Source of the DNA: Hevea brasiliensis
Taxonomy: Eukaryota > Streptophyta > Magnoliopsida > Malpighiales > Euphorbiaceae
Assembly: GCF_030052815.1 (NCBI RefSeq)
Contig: NC_079509.1
Coordinates: forward strand, 46,970,313 to 47,034,312
Direction: 5' to 3'
DNA: 64,000 nt
Below, piece by piece: positions 35,607 to 48,158 of the stretch (within the stretch, counting starts at the first letter, position 1; every line of letters starts with the position of its first letter). The notes below the pieces were generated by a model that was not told the DNA's origin, searched no databases, and saw only the letters and a program-made list of their open reading frames with translations. The position numbers and the translations under genes were made by a program.

Positions 35607-38603
35607 TGTAACGCCCTCACCATAGGTAGTCCGTACATTTTGCTATTCCAACAACTAATGTCTGTTTGGACAGTTAGAATGTCTGGAACTACACTTAAAC
35701 TATAGTGAGGAGGTATAAATTGATGGAATAAATGTTAAGAAAATATAGGAAAAATTTAGAGAAAATAAAATAAAAATTTAGAGAATTTATTAATTGGTAT
35801 AACATAATAAAAATAACCCAATATGCACTATGAAGGGCATTTTGGTCATTTCACCCCTAGAGGTAAATTTTAACCTAAATGTTAAATTTAAAATTTTAGA
35901 GAATCAAAATAATTAATATGAATTAAAAATTATGAATTGAATTAGAAAGAAAGAAAAGAAGAAGAAAATAAAAGAAAAGGAAAAAGAAAAATAAGCTTAT
36001 GACATTTAAAAATTTAAAGTACAAAAATAAAAATATAAATAGACACTAGAGGACAAACTCCCACCCACTTCCATCTTCTTCCTTCACTTCTTCTCTCTCT
36101 TTCCCCTTAGAGCCGGCACACCTGCTCCCTCTTTCCTCCATTGTTGTCAAGTTTAAAGTTTGATTTCCCAAGCTTCTTCCACACAAAACCCATAGCTCAC
36201 TTCATTGAAAATTTAGCCCACTCTATAAGGAAGCTATTGATAGTAGTAAGAAGCAAGAAAGTTGAAGTTTAGGAAGATCAAGTAAGGTTAGTGCACTAAT
36301 CCATCTCTTTCTCTTCATTAAACATGAAAAGCATATTTAGCCAATTATAAATTTCATGAAATTAAAAAGAAAACTTGAGAGAAAGAGACACTTGAATTTT
36401 CAGCAGCCATGGAACCTTGAGATTTGTTGCTTTCAAGTGATGAAAAATGGTTCTATGAGATTGTTTGATAAGTTGATATGTTTGAGAGTTTGAATGTGTA
36501 GTGTTTGTGCAAATTTCAAACTTGAAACTAGGGTTTGTGTACATGATTGAGGACTTTATGTAAATGCTTGAAATTGACCTATTGAGTTGAGATTGTTGCT
36601 TATAGAAGTGTTATGCATCCAAATTGAAGTAAGGAAGTTGGACGAGATTGATTTTTGAGAGTGTCATTTTTCTGCAGGTTGGGACTTAATGAGTCCAGTG
36701 TGTTTGTGAAACCATAACTAAAAATGTGTGACTCCAATTGGTATGAGGCCAATTGAAGGTGAAATTACACTCAAAATAGCCCATTTTTCATGCAGACACC
36801 ATGCTTAAATTTTGTCAAAAACTTGACCTAAACACTGCCCAAATTCGGATGGCCCTGCACAAAGCCCAGAAAATGACCAAATAAACAGTACATATTCATT
36901 TAGTCATAACTCTCTCTATACTGGTCCAAATGACTTGAATTTGATACCATTGGAAAGCTTAGATATAGGGCTACAATTTTCATGGAGACCACTGAACTCA
37001 GAAATGCCAAAAACCAAACCAAATTGCTGGCCCAAGTTGGGTCACAAAACTGCCTAGAATTAGGTTGCCCAGAAACTGCTAGACATAAACTCACGCGACT
37101 AGTTTGGCAAAATGGCCATAACTTGGTCTACAAGAACTCAAATGTAATGAAACTAGTGGCAAAATGTCCACAAGACACAGACCTACAAAATTGGTATTTT
37201 GACCAAAACCCAGAAATCAAGAGACTAGGTTAAATAGTTAGAACAAGTCATTGTATCAAAACCTACAATCTGACCAAACTTCACTTGATCCTAGAATAGT
37301 CTTTTAGTCATAACCCCAGAACAGGGCTACATCTTTGTTTTAGAAACCTTCCTCAAATTATGCCTGTAAGAACCTCAAAAAGTGACCTACAGTCACTGTC
37401 CTGAACTAAGCTCCTATTAGCACAGGGTATATGAGCCCATGTCAGTTAATTGGCCATAAATAACTCCACAAAAGTTGAAAAATTATAATTAAAAATTTTA
37501 AGTGACCACAAGACATAGGGCAACATTTTCTGTGAAGACCACCATGCCTATAAGTGACTACAACATGTTCCATTAATTAGGTAAATTATAAGTCCAAAAG
37601 CTGCCTAGTTGAGAAACTAGAATCTGGAAATGAGTCAGTTATGGTTATCCGACCATAACTTGAGTTCTAAAAATCAAATTGACATGACTCAAAAAGAAAA
37701 ATAAAGATAAGACATAGGGGAACAACTTCCATGAAGGAAGTGTGGCCAAACAGTGGCTGCAAACTGATCAAGTGGATAGGTAAAAGTGAGACACAAAAAC
37801 TGAAACTAAAGAAAGGTCCATGAGATAACTTATCTTATAGTAGGGAATTTAACCCTAACAAGCTATTAAACACTAAACCACATGAAAGAGGTATGTGGGA
37901 CCTATTTTCCACTATAAAGTGATATGAACATTCAAATAAATATGTAATAGTGTGTAATTGCCCATAGTATACCTAGACTTATTTATTTAGTTTGGATCTA
38001 TTAATATACCGATTAGGAACTACAGATAGCAGTATTGCCTACCAAGAAAATTATGAACTAATAATATATGTCTAGTATGATTGTTCTACAGGCTATATGC
38101 CTACTTACTGACCATTATGCCTACTTTATTTCTGGCTTTACAAGCCTGACAGCATGCCTCGTGCCTAACAGCGAGTCTCATGCCTGACAGATATATACAG
38201 GATAGACATATGGTTGTCTAACCCGTATACTCCCGTGTATCCAGCTTTTATAGTCTGTTATAGGTTTCTTGGGCACTGATAATAATTAATTAACATTGAA
38301 TATACAATAAGTGAATAGAAAAGATCTCGATAACTTAAATTATTTCCAAAGTGAAATGAAAATGTAAAATACCTAGACATTATAAAATTTGCCATATATA
38401 GAATTATTATTTAAATTGTTTAGTTATTGTTATTATAAATTATGCACCACTAAGCGTTATGCTTAGCGTGTTGGTTTTCCATCGCGTAGGTACTGGAGAT
38501 CAGCAGTCGCCACAACAGCAGCCACCATAGTAGTGTTCAGATAGAGCTCCGACCAGGTCTGCCACCTTCCAGAGTCACCTCACCAGTCTTTTGTATTTTT
38601 AAC
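35607..38603 (+). repeat. Tekay-like gypsy LTR in opposite orientation, truncated
   Basis: It begins TGTAACGCCCTCACC, a classic plant gypsy LTR start, and contains in order the same themes as the reverse complement of the 8904 LTR, for example AATGACCAAATAAACAGTA, then CATTTAGTCATAACT, then TGGAAAGCTTAGATATAGGGCTACAA. The downstream part (near 38500) has AGAGCTCCGACCAGGTCTGCC, common near the end of such LTRs. Similarity stops at the CACTA-like sequence at 38604. The open frames at 36362-36544 and 36982-37233 are not gene-like. Confidence 0.75.
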
Positions 38604-40470
38604 ATTGCAAGAAATTAAAAAAATAGCTACGAAAATTATCGACCAAATATGCTTATATTTCGTTGGTAATCAGTAATTACCAATGAATTATCGATGAAAT
38701 TTTTTTGTCCACAAATACTAGCGTAGGTAATTTTTACCGGCAAAAAAAATATTGCCGCTAGATTTACCAATGAACTCTTTCGTAGGTAAATTAGAATTTT
38801 TTTTGTAGGTAATTTCGTGGGAGATTTTACTTTTATAAATTATTGACTATTTACCTACAACATTTTTCGTTGATAATTACTGACGACAACAAATTTTTGT
38901 AGCTAATTTTTATTTCATATTTTTTATTTAATTTTCTATTTTTTAATTTAATTTTTAATTTAAATTAACTTTTAAATTTTTAAATTTAATTTTAATTTAA
39001 TTTTAAATTTAATTTTATTTAAAATTTTCAATTTAATTTATTTCTAATTTTTAAAATTTTAATTATTTTTAAATTAAATATTAATAATTAATTATTTTAA
39101 TTTAAATGCAAAATTAATTTTTAATTTTTTTAGACTTAATTGACTTCAAAAAAAATTACTGGTGGACGCCAAAGTAGGCCTCACATAGTAGCAATGCCAC
39201 AATTGCCTATATTGGGGAGTGGTTTTCCTTTTATAGACAAACTCGCTCTCCTCTTATCTATTCACAAACAATATGAGAATTTCATTTTTTGTGATTTATT
39301 GACGAATTACTAACTAAATATGGTTCATTGGTAATTACTGAAGAAAATTTTTCCTAGCTATTTATTTTAAAATTTTTTTTTTATTTTCTCCTTAATATTA
39401 CATACGAAAAGCAATTTCGTTTGTAATTACCGACGAAAACTTTTCGTAGGTAAAATTTTTTGAGCTTTTTAAAATTTTTCTTTTCTATTTTATTATAGAC
39501 TAAATATGGTTCGTTGGTAATTACCAACGAAAAATTATCGTAACTATTTTTTTAAAATTTTATTTTTTTTATTTTTCCCTTAATATTACCTACGAAAATC
39601 GATTTTGTTGGTAATTACTGATGAAAACTTTTCGTAGGTAAAATTTTTTTAGCTTTTAAAAATTTTTCTTTTCTATTTCCATCTCAGTATTACTGACTAA
39701 ATAAGGTTCGTTGGTAATTACTGACGAAAAATTTTCGTAGGTTTTTTTTTTAAATTTTATATTTCATTTTCTCCTTAATATTACATACAAAAATCGATTT
39801 CGTTGATAATTATCGACGAAAACTTTTCTTAGGTAAAATTTTTTGAGCTTTTTAAAATTTTTCTTTTCTATTTTCTTCTTAATATTACCTTCTAAATATA
39901 ATTCGTTAGTAATTACCGACAAAAATTTTCATAGGTATTTATTTTAAAATTTTACTTTTTATTTTCTCCTTAATATTACCTACAAAAAGTGATTTTGTTG
40001 ATAATTACCGATGAAAACTTTTCATAGGTAAAATTTTTTGAGCTTTTTAAAATTTTTCTTTTCTATTTTTTTCTTAGTATTACTGACTAAATACAACTTA
40101 TTGGTAATTACCAATGAAAAATTTTCTTTGCTATTTTTTTAAATTATATCTTTTATTTTCTCCTTAATATTACCTACGAAAAGCGATTTCATTGGTAATT
40201 ACCGACGAAAGCTTTTCGTAGGTAATATTTTTGAGCTTTTAAAATTTTTCTTTTCCATTTTTTTCTTAGTATTACCAACTAAATATGGTTTGTTGGTAAT
40301 TACTGACAAAAAATTGTTGTAGGTATTTATTTTCAAATTTTATTTTTTATTTTCTCCGTAATATTACCTATAAAAAGCGATTTGTTGGTAATTACAGACA
40401 AAAACTTTTCGTAAGTAAAATTTTTAAGCTTTTTAGATTTTTTCTTTTCTATTTCTTCTTAGCATTACCG
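38604..40470. mobile_element. CACTA-like subterminal repeat region, truncated
   Basis: It begins CATTGCAAGAAATTA, close to the CACTACAAGAAAT terminal motif of plant CACTA (En/Spm) transposons, and is filled with TACCGACGAAA and TTCGTTGGTAATTACC motifs in both orientations, as in CACTA subterminal regions. No matching inverted end and no transposase frame were found. At its right end it abuts LTR C at 40478 without a visible duplication. Confidence 0.55.
39290..40465. repeat. About 195-bp higher-order tandem array
   Basis: The motif GATTTCGTTGGTAATTACCGACGAAAACTTTTCGTAGG, in variants, recurs near 39418, 39601, 39796, 39991, 40185 and 40380, a step of about 195 bp. A second variant form ending AAAAATTTTCGTAGG lies midway between each, so the unit is a dimer of two related 95-100 bp halves. 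No gene is present. Confidence 0.8.
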
Positions 40471-40477
40471 ACTAAAT

Positions 40478-40968
40478 ACATTAGTTAGTTTTCTCAGTCT
40501 CTTCTAGATATAACCTAATATATTTACTATAACAACTACTACACCACAAAGGGTATTTTCAGCTATAATGGATAATAATCTCATTCTCTTGGATTATATC
40601 CTTTTCCCACCTTAGGCCAAAGTCTCTTTCCTTCCATGAGACTGCAATGGGTAGGAGCCCCTTCATTAATTGGTAGAGCTACATCCTCTACAATTAGCAA
40701 AGCTCTTCACTACAATGGATGACAGCCCCACTCTATAGGCTAAAAGCTACTCTCCATGGGCTAAGCCAAAAAACCATTCCATCATTATCCTATTTATAGT
40801 GTTAATTCTCTCAATTCTAATCTAATTAAGAGTCTCACTCAATTTAAAATAACACTAAAATAAAAGTTTTACTCTATATAGTAAATATTCCTCCATAATA
40901 TTTCTCCCACTCAAATTAGGAAAAGGTTTATTTAAATCCCACTAAGATTTTGAGTCATAATTCTAACA
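40478..40968 (-). repeat. LTR C, partial
   Basis: Matches LTR A (27715-28429) from its middle (AAATACATTAGTTAG) to the end TTCTAACA. The left third is missing, replaced by the CACTA-like sequence. Confidence 0.82.
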
Positions 40969-41279
40969 ATCTCCACCTTGACTCAAAATCCATCAATCAT
41001 TGCATACCTCGAATTCTTAGGTATCATCAAATCATCAAATCTCTATGCTTGAGCTTAAACCCTTCAAATCTTCAACTCTTTAATCTTCATCTTGGGTGTA
41101 ACTTGCTTCTTTCTTCAAAAAATCTTCACATTATCAACTTTATTGATTTTGCATTAAAAGCTCCACCTTAATTTCAACTCTCCAGCATCGCCATTGTTGC
41201 TTGTGCGACTTTCTACATGTCGCAGCAACTCCACCTTTAACCAAACCCACCAAGATGATCCCCATACTTTGATACTAGT
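40969..41279 (-). mobile_element. 311-bp TRIM-like interior, second copy
   Basis: The same polypurine tract, order and length as 28430-28740, with scattered substitutions. It lies between LTR C and LTR D. The open frame at 40950-41171 is shared noncoding sequence. Confidence 0.8.
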
Positions 41280-42017
41280 TGTTATGAATCACATAAGTGT
41301 GTAAACTATAAAGAAATAAAGCAAACACGCAAAACAATAATATTTACATGGTTCACCCTTTTCACATAAGGCTACCTCCATGGCCATGCCATCTTCCATT
41401 ATCGTCAATAAATATAATCATCAATTACAAGCTCAACCTATACCACCCATTAACCCAATTGCACCTAAGAAATCAATCACTATAAACTGCTCATAGCAAA
41501 TACATTTGTTAGTGTTCTCAGTCTCCTTTAGGCATAACTTAATATATTTACTATTATAACTGTTACACCACAAAGGGTGTATTCAACTATAATGGACAAT
41601 AATCTCATTCTCTTGGATTATGTCATTTCTTCACCTTAGGGCGAAAGCTCTTTCCTTCCATGAGACTGCATGGTTAAGAGCCCATTCAATAATAGGCAAA
41701 GGTAAATCCTCAGTAATTGGCAAAGCTCTTCTCTATAATGGACGACAGCCTAACTCCATAGGATGAAAACCACTCTCCATGGGTTAAGCCAAATAACCTT
41801 TCCACCATTCTCTTATTTATGGTGTTAATTCTCTCAATCCTAGTCTAGTTAAAAGTCCCACTTAATTTAAGAATAACACTAAAATAAAAGTTCTACTCTA
41901 TATAGAAAATATTCCTCTATCCTATTGAGGAATATTTCTCCCACTCAAATTAGAAAAATGTCTCTCCAAATCTATCTAAGATTTACAATAATAATCTATC
42001 TTTTTCCACATAATCTA
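41280..42017 (-). repeat. LTR D
   Basis: Begins TGTTATGAATCACAT and parallels LTR B, including the alternative end near ATAATCTATCTTTTTCCACATAATCTA. It is uninterrupted and so shows the empty site of the 6.1-kb insertion (CTTCCATTATCGTC). Confidence 0.8.
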
Positions 42018-42274
42018 CTATGGATCATTGTGCTTATTGGTAAAATAGTCATACATATTCTCTCATATAGTATGGAAAAAGGAAAAAAAAATGAAGATAT
42101 TTTTAAAAAAATGCTTATTGATCACATTGCAAATTTTTTTGGATCGAATCTAGTTCATACTCACAAAAAATATATTTAATTAAAATTCAAGCCTCATCAT
42201 AATAATAACATTAAAGACGTTCCAATTTTTTTTACTTTAAATTTTAAAAGGAGCATCTAATCATTGTGGAAAAG

Positions 42275-43342
42275 AAAATAATACTTACTACTCCATTTCT
42301 TTAAGCATTTTGGTGCATGCTTGTTTTGATAATGTTTAAACTTTAATGATGAAAAACCGATACGAAATCCTTATTATTCATTAATCTTACAAGTAGATCT
42401 GGCTAGTGATATAATCAATTTAAGTTCACTATTTTTTGTCCAGATTATAAAAATAATAATAGATGCTCCCCACCATCCCAACACATAGCTGTATAGCAAG
42501 AAAATTAAAACAATTATTAAAATAAATTCCAGTTTTATGAATTAAATTACTATTATATAGCAAGACCAACACATAATGGTAGTCGCAAGAGCTAGTCATT
42601 GCTTATCCATGAGTACTTGATTGAAAAACCAAAAGATATATGATAAGAGTCCCATTAATTTAATACTTTAAAATTATTATTCTCATATATATGATTTTCA
42701 CACTAGACAAGCTTCATCATCATCTGTTTCTTATTCTATGCTACTTAAGCAGTTTGCCTTCGAAAAATTCTATTCCAAGCTTCAAGCCCTGCACATCAGG
42801 GGAAAAACAGGGTTAGCAAAATGTTTTGAAAAAGAAAGAATTCATAATTAAGCTACCTAAATCATTTTATTCTTAATTTTCATATATTATATTAAATTCA
42901 TTTCTTAGGTTTATCTGACTCAGCATAATAAATAATAAATTTTTAGTGGAGGTGGCAAATTTTGATATCAACCCCCATGATTTAAAGTGATTGGTAATCC
43001 TTTTTAACTCATACAAAACTGTAAATAAATTGAATTAATCTGAATGACTTGTATGACTCAACTCAAAGTTGACATGTTTAGAATAATTCAACCAATTTGA
43101 ATTTTAACTAAAAAAATATATTTTAATATGAAATGATTATAACTATAAATTGATTTAAAAAATCTTTTTATATAACAATTTGATGAATAATTAATTCGAA
43201 TCAACTGGAACCAAATTTGCAGATTTGTTTCACTTTCATTCCATACCCAACCCGCTTATTTGTCTTTTTTTTTTTTGGAAAAAAAATATAGAGAAAACTA
43301 TATAGCATAGTTAAAGAGTTAGAAGCAAAGAAGGAGTTGGGC
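42275..43342. repeat. 3' flank of the EG45-like gene, duplicated at 4590-5951
   Basis: Downstream (on the minus strand) of the EG45-like stop codon. It shares ordered phrases with 4590-5951 (see that entry). No other gene is visible; it should contain the 3' untranslated region. Confidence 0.8.
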
Positions 43343-43821
43343 TTACTGGTCATATTGAACTTTAACAATGCCGGCATCAACATCAGCAATTTGAGCGAAG
43401 GCATCTCTAGAGAGATTAATATCTCCAGTGCAGCCTCTTTGACAATAATCGACAATTTTAACTACAACGCTGGTACCTTGTTTGCAAGGGTGAGGTGCAA
43501 GGTTTGCCCCTCCTATGCATCTCACTCTATACATTTTTCCACATGCTGCTCCATTATTCCACAGTTTATCACTTACACCAGCAACCATTGCTCCATTATT
43601 TTGATTCCCATAGCACTTTGATGCTTCCACAAAAGCCAAACATCAACTTAATAATAATAATTTCTGTTGATAATATATGTAATATCAAAACGGATATGAG
43701 ATGTATACTTACGCGTATAAGGAGGTTTGTACCAAACGGCAGTCCCTTGTGCGGCATGTGCAATGGAGACAAGGCATAAAACCATGCCTACCATTAGAAA
43801 AACTCTCATCTCAATGCCCAT
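43343..43821 (-). CDS. EG45-like domain protein (plant natriuretic peptide-like), two exons
   Basis: Exon 1 is 43713-43821 and exon 2 is 43343-43623; the 89-bp intron has GTAAGT at 43712-43707 and AG at 43625-43624, phase 1. The joined frame gives 129 residues, the usual size. Residues 1-24 are a signal peptide (hydrophobic core VFLMVGMVLCLVSIA, cleavage expected near AHA-AQG). The mature part is a single double-psi beta-barrel of the expansin-like EG45 family, with GTAVWY, CYGNQ, GVSDKLWNNG, CGKMYRVRC, VDYC and the DINLSRDAFAQIA motif. Six cysteines (40, 64, 72, 83, 97, 101) fit three disulphides. It lacks the carbohydrate-binding domain of expansins. Known family members are secreted apoplastic proteins affecting water and ion balance and stress responses, related to citrus blight-associated p12. 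An in-frame ATG at 43809 is an alternative start. It appears intact. Confidence 0.93.
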
Positions 43822-43869
43822 TTCTCTTGGTCAAGTTTGTTGCGCCAAATTAACCCCTAGTCTCTCCTC

Positions 43870-43876
43870 ATTTATA
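43870..43876 (-). promoter_or_regulatory. TATA box of the EG45-like gene
   Basis: On the minus strand this is TATAAAT, about 50 bases upstream of the ATG at 43821. The short spacing implies a brief 5' untranslated region of about 20-25 bases if transcription starts at the usual distance. Confidence 0.6.
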
Positions 43877-43889
43877 CATAATTTGTATA

Positions 43890-45732
43890 TGGTAGGAAGA
43901 CCCAAGCAATTGAGTTATCCAGTCTTCATGGCTGTCTTAGTAAAGAAGCAAACCCCTTTTCTTATTATGGACTAATAGCGTTGACTGACGAGTCTTCCAA
44001 GCCTTTTCCAAGCAGCTTCATGGAAACGGAAAATAAAAATATATTCCTGCTTAGAATGCGTAGTATGGAAAATGGAAAGTGGAAACAGAGTTCATATTGA
44101 ACTGGCTCCATCAATGATTACATTTCTGTTGCTTTGTGATATAAAAATAAATGGTTTGCCTTTTGTTTGAATGAAAGAATTTGAAATTTGGGACTTGAAT
44201 TTGATAAAAAGTATATGTTTTGTTCGATTAATTAGAATTTTCTTAGTGTGAATTGAAAATAATTTATAAAATAGTGTTATTTTAAATTCACTACAAAAAG
44301 TTTTAGTTAACAAGAAAAATGATGTTATTTAAAATTCATAATTTACTAATAATTTATACCATAATTAAATTCAAATCCCATATTTCAAATGTTGGCATGC
44401 AAACATAGTATTAGTGGATATGGGAATTCTAAGGGTGAACAATAGTTGGTTATAAATAATTAATCAAAATGAATCATTTAACTTTGGTTTTTTTATTGAT
44501 TTTTTTTTTTTTGAGAATTTAGTTCAATTTCAATTAGTAAATATTAAAAAAAAATCGACTTTTTTTGATTTAGTTAATTTAATAAAATATTTAAATTAAC
44601 AAAATCGAACTGATTTATCCTCTACATAATACATTATCATTTTAATCCTAGGTATGAAAGCAAACTTTTTTCCTTCTCACCTCATTTTCCCTTTCCCTTT
44701 TCCCTTTCTCTATCTCACAATGCAGCCCTCCATACTTCGCTTTTGATTTTCTTCTTATCCCTTCTTTGTTTCTTTATCTTGTTCACCCACTGCTCTCCTA
44801 TTCCTCTAAGAATTATGGATCCAAGAGGATAAATATCAAACTGGCAGGTTACATGCTGAATTAGATTTAAAATTGGGCTCTTCATTAACTTGATTTACCA
44901 ATATGCTTTTTAATTTTCTTGTAAACTACTGACGCGGGACTTATTCCAACAACCGTCGTTATTCCTCCTTGATTTGTATCCTTTTCTCTCATTTAAAGCT
45001 TTATACCATTCCAAATACACTTACACATGTATAATATATGTATATACACACAAATAAATTTAGTATAAAATATTTTTAATTTTCTTCTATTAATTTCATT
45101 TATATTGCATTTATTTTTTTTTATTTTTAAGTTAAAAATAGCATAAAATTTCTCTATTTATTTTTTTTATAAAATTTTAATTTGTTAATATTTATTTTTA
45201 TTGATATGAATAAATTATTAGTGTGACATTTTAATCTAAATATTTTATTATAAAATATTATTATTTAAACTTTACATTATTTAGAAAATATTTATATAGT
45301 ATAATTTAACTAAAATTATTTTATTTAATATTTATATATTCTATCAAACTAAGTTATAATCTAAATTGTTATAATTTTTAAAGAAATTATTAATTTATAA
45401 TATAATTAATATTTATTTAATATTATACAAGTTAACTAAACCTTTAATCCTCTGCTTTGATCTGTTCTTTGATTAGGTTGAGTCTAATAAACCTTACTAG
45501 TATGAAAACAATTATTACTGACATATGGATTTCACTAGTTACAAATAAACTTTTTACATGGCTTTTAAGTAAATTTCAATTTTTAGATAAAAAAATACTT
45601 AATTAAAATGCAATTGCAAGTAAACATTTTAATTTTTTTTTTATGTAGACCTTATAAATATTTTGAAAAGGAGTAGCTAGGGTGAAATTTAGTCTATTAT
45701 TGAAATGTGAATTAATCACTTAAATAATATCA

Positions 45733-45785
<53 letters not shown>
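43890..45785. repeat. Upstream unit 1: EG45 promoter region and AT-rich tail
   Basis: The 43890-44160 part is the EG45 upstream region (AGCGTTGACTGACGAGTCTTCC and the rest). The same block recurs at 46150-46440 and 47500-47725. The AT-rich tail ends in a (TA)n run at about 45740-45780, as the other units do. Inserted between is a sequence near 44415-44640 starting with AAGGGTGAACAATAG, similar to 26264-26420. No other gene is seen. The TTGACT of the block is a W-box core, a possible WRKY site (inference). Confidence 0.65.
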
Positions 45786-46139
45786 TCACCTAAATTTAGT
45801 CTACTATTATGTAATCCCATCATGCTTTTTTCAAATTTTGAATTGTAAGTTACTCTGATAGCATCTGAAATTCTCTGAGTTGGCACATATCAAAAACTAT
45901 TGGTAAGATCCATATATTAAGTTTGAGGATACTTTTATGGTTTAAGCCAATTTGTCCCGACTCCCTTTCTATATATATTTTTTTTAATTTTTTATTTTGA
46001 AAAAAAAAATTAATTAGACATAATTTATCATATATCTAACAAATAAATAAATTAATTTCATTTATTTTATATATATATGAATCTCATTATATATATTATG
46101 TCTTAAATAACAATGGACTGATTTTAGATAAAAATTTCC

Positions 46140-46801
46140 ATATATATAGAGTAGGACGATCCAAGCAATTTAATCAGGATTTAGTCTTTATGGCTGCCAA
46201 TTTTTGTCAAAAAGCAACCCATTTTTCTCATCCTGGATTAATTATTTCCAAAGCACTAAAATTTCTAGCCCAATAGCGTTGACTGAAGAGTCTTCCAAGC
46301 AACTTCATGGAATGAAGAAATAAAGAATAGATACATGTTCAGAATGAGTGATGCGGAAAATGGAAGACAGAGTCTATCAATGATGACACCTTTGTTCCAT
46401 GGAGTATAAAAATAGATCGTTTGGTGAGTGTGGGACCTTTACACGTAATTACATTTTAATTTAATATTTTAAATTTTTATAATTTACAATTAATTTCCCG
46501 AATAATTTTATTTAAAATTTATGTCAAATATTTTATTTACTATAAACTCCTGTAACATGTTATGCTAATACGTCGCGTGAGTCTTATTAGTAACAAATAA
46601 AAATATTATTGATATGATCATACATTTGTTTTAAATTAATGTTATTTTTTTCAGGTAAAATTACGCTTAATTTGAATAATTCAATCTAAACTATTATTGA
46701 AAGCATTAAATTAAAATAAAATTACAAGTAAACATTCGAATTATTGTATAAATTATTCTATTATTGAAATGTGAATTAATTACTTAATTACGTCGCGCGC
46801 G

Positions 46802-46834
<33 letters not shown>

Positions 46835-46840
46835 GAATCC
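46140..46840. repeat. Upstream unit 2, coding-less copy of the EG45 upstream region
   Basis: Starts GTAGGACGATCCAAGCAA, contains the CCCAATAGCGTTGACTGAAGAG block, continues with AT-rich sequence (AACATGTTATGCTAATACGTCGCG), and ends in a CG/CA/TA microsatellite at 46793-46835. No EG45 exon is attached. It is closely similar to unit 3. Confidence 0.8.
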
Positions 46841-46904
46841 CATTATATATATTATGTTTAAATAATGATAGACTAATTTTAGATAAAAATTTCCATATAT
46901 ATAA

Positions 46905-48158
46905 AGTAGGACGATCCAAGCAACTAGGGCGGAGCAGAATTCGATTCAAATCGAAAAATCAAATCGAATTGAGTCAATTCGGTTCAATTGGTTCGGTTTC
47001 AAAATTAAATCGGTTCGGTTCAGTTTTACATTATAAAAATTTTGGTTATTTCGATTTGGTTCGGTTTGGTTTTGAAGAGAAAAAAATGGTTAAACCGAAT
47101 CGAACCGAATAGTAATTTATATAGTCAAATCAAACTAAATCGAACCGAATCAATTTTTGAATTGATTTATTTTTATGGAAAATTTATGAATTATATTTAA
47201 TTTTATATATATTAATTGTTTAATTTCATTGATTAATGGTTATTAAGTTCAAACCAAAGTTAAAATTAGACCAAATAATTTGAAAATCAAGTCTAAATTA
47301 AAAAATCAATAAAAAATTAAATCGATCGGTTTAAACAGAACCGAACCGAAATAGAGTGGTTCAGTTCGATTCGGTTTTTTACCCATTTCGGTTCGGTTCG
47401 GTTTCTAAAATTTAAGATTTGATTTTTATAATTTAATTCAATTTGGTTCATTTCAATTTGATTTGAACCGAATGCTCACCCCTACAAATAACTGAGTTAA
47501 GATTTAGTCTTTATGGCTGCTAATTTTTGTCAAAAAGCAACCCATTTTTCTCATCCTGGATTAATTATTTCCAACGCACTAAAATTTCAAGCCCAAGAAC
47601 GTTGACCGAAGAGTCTTCCAAGCAACTTCATGGAATGAGCAAATTCATGGTGCGGAAAATGGAAGACAGAATTCACATTGAACTGCGTCTATCAATGATG
47701 ACACCTTTGTTCCATGGAGCGTAAAAATAGATCGTTTGGTGCGTGTGGGACCTTTACAAGTTATTACATTTTAATTTAATATTTTAAATTTTTATAATTT
47801 ATAATTAATTTCCCAAATAATTTTATTTAAAATTTAAAATTAATTTAAAAATATTGTTTCTAACATGTTATTTCACGTGGAATATTTTATTTATTATAAA
47901 CTCACATAACATGTTATGCTAATATGTCGCGTAAGTCTTATTAGTAACAAATAAAAATATTATTGATATGATCATATATTTCTTTTAAATTAATTTTGTT
48001 TTTTTTAGGTAAAATTACGCTTAATTTGAATAATTCAATCTAAACTATTATTGAAAGAATCAAATTAAAATACAATTGCAAGCAAGCATTTGAATTTTCG
48101 TATAAATTATTTTATTATTGAAATGTGAATTAATTACTTAATTATGTCACACACACAC

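Noticed and set aside
43337..43621. 94-codon plus-strand open frame over the EG45 exon
   Set aside because: Antisense of exon 2; the minus-strand spliced frame is clearly the gene.
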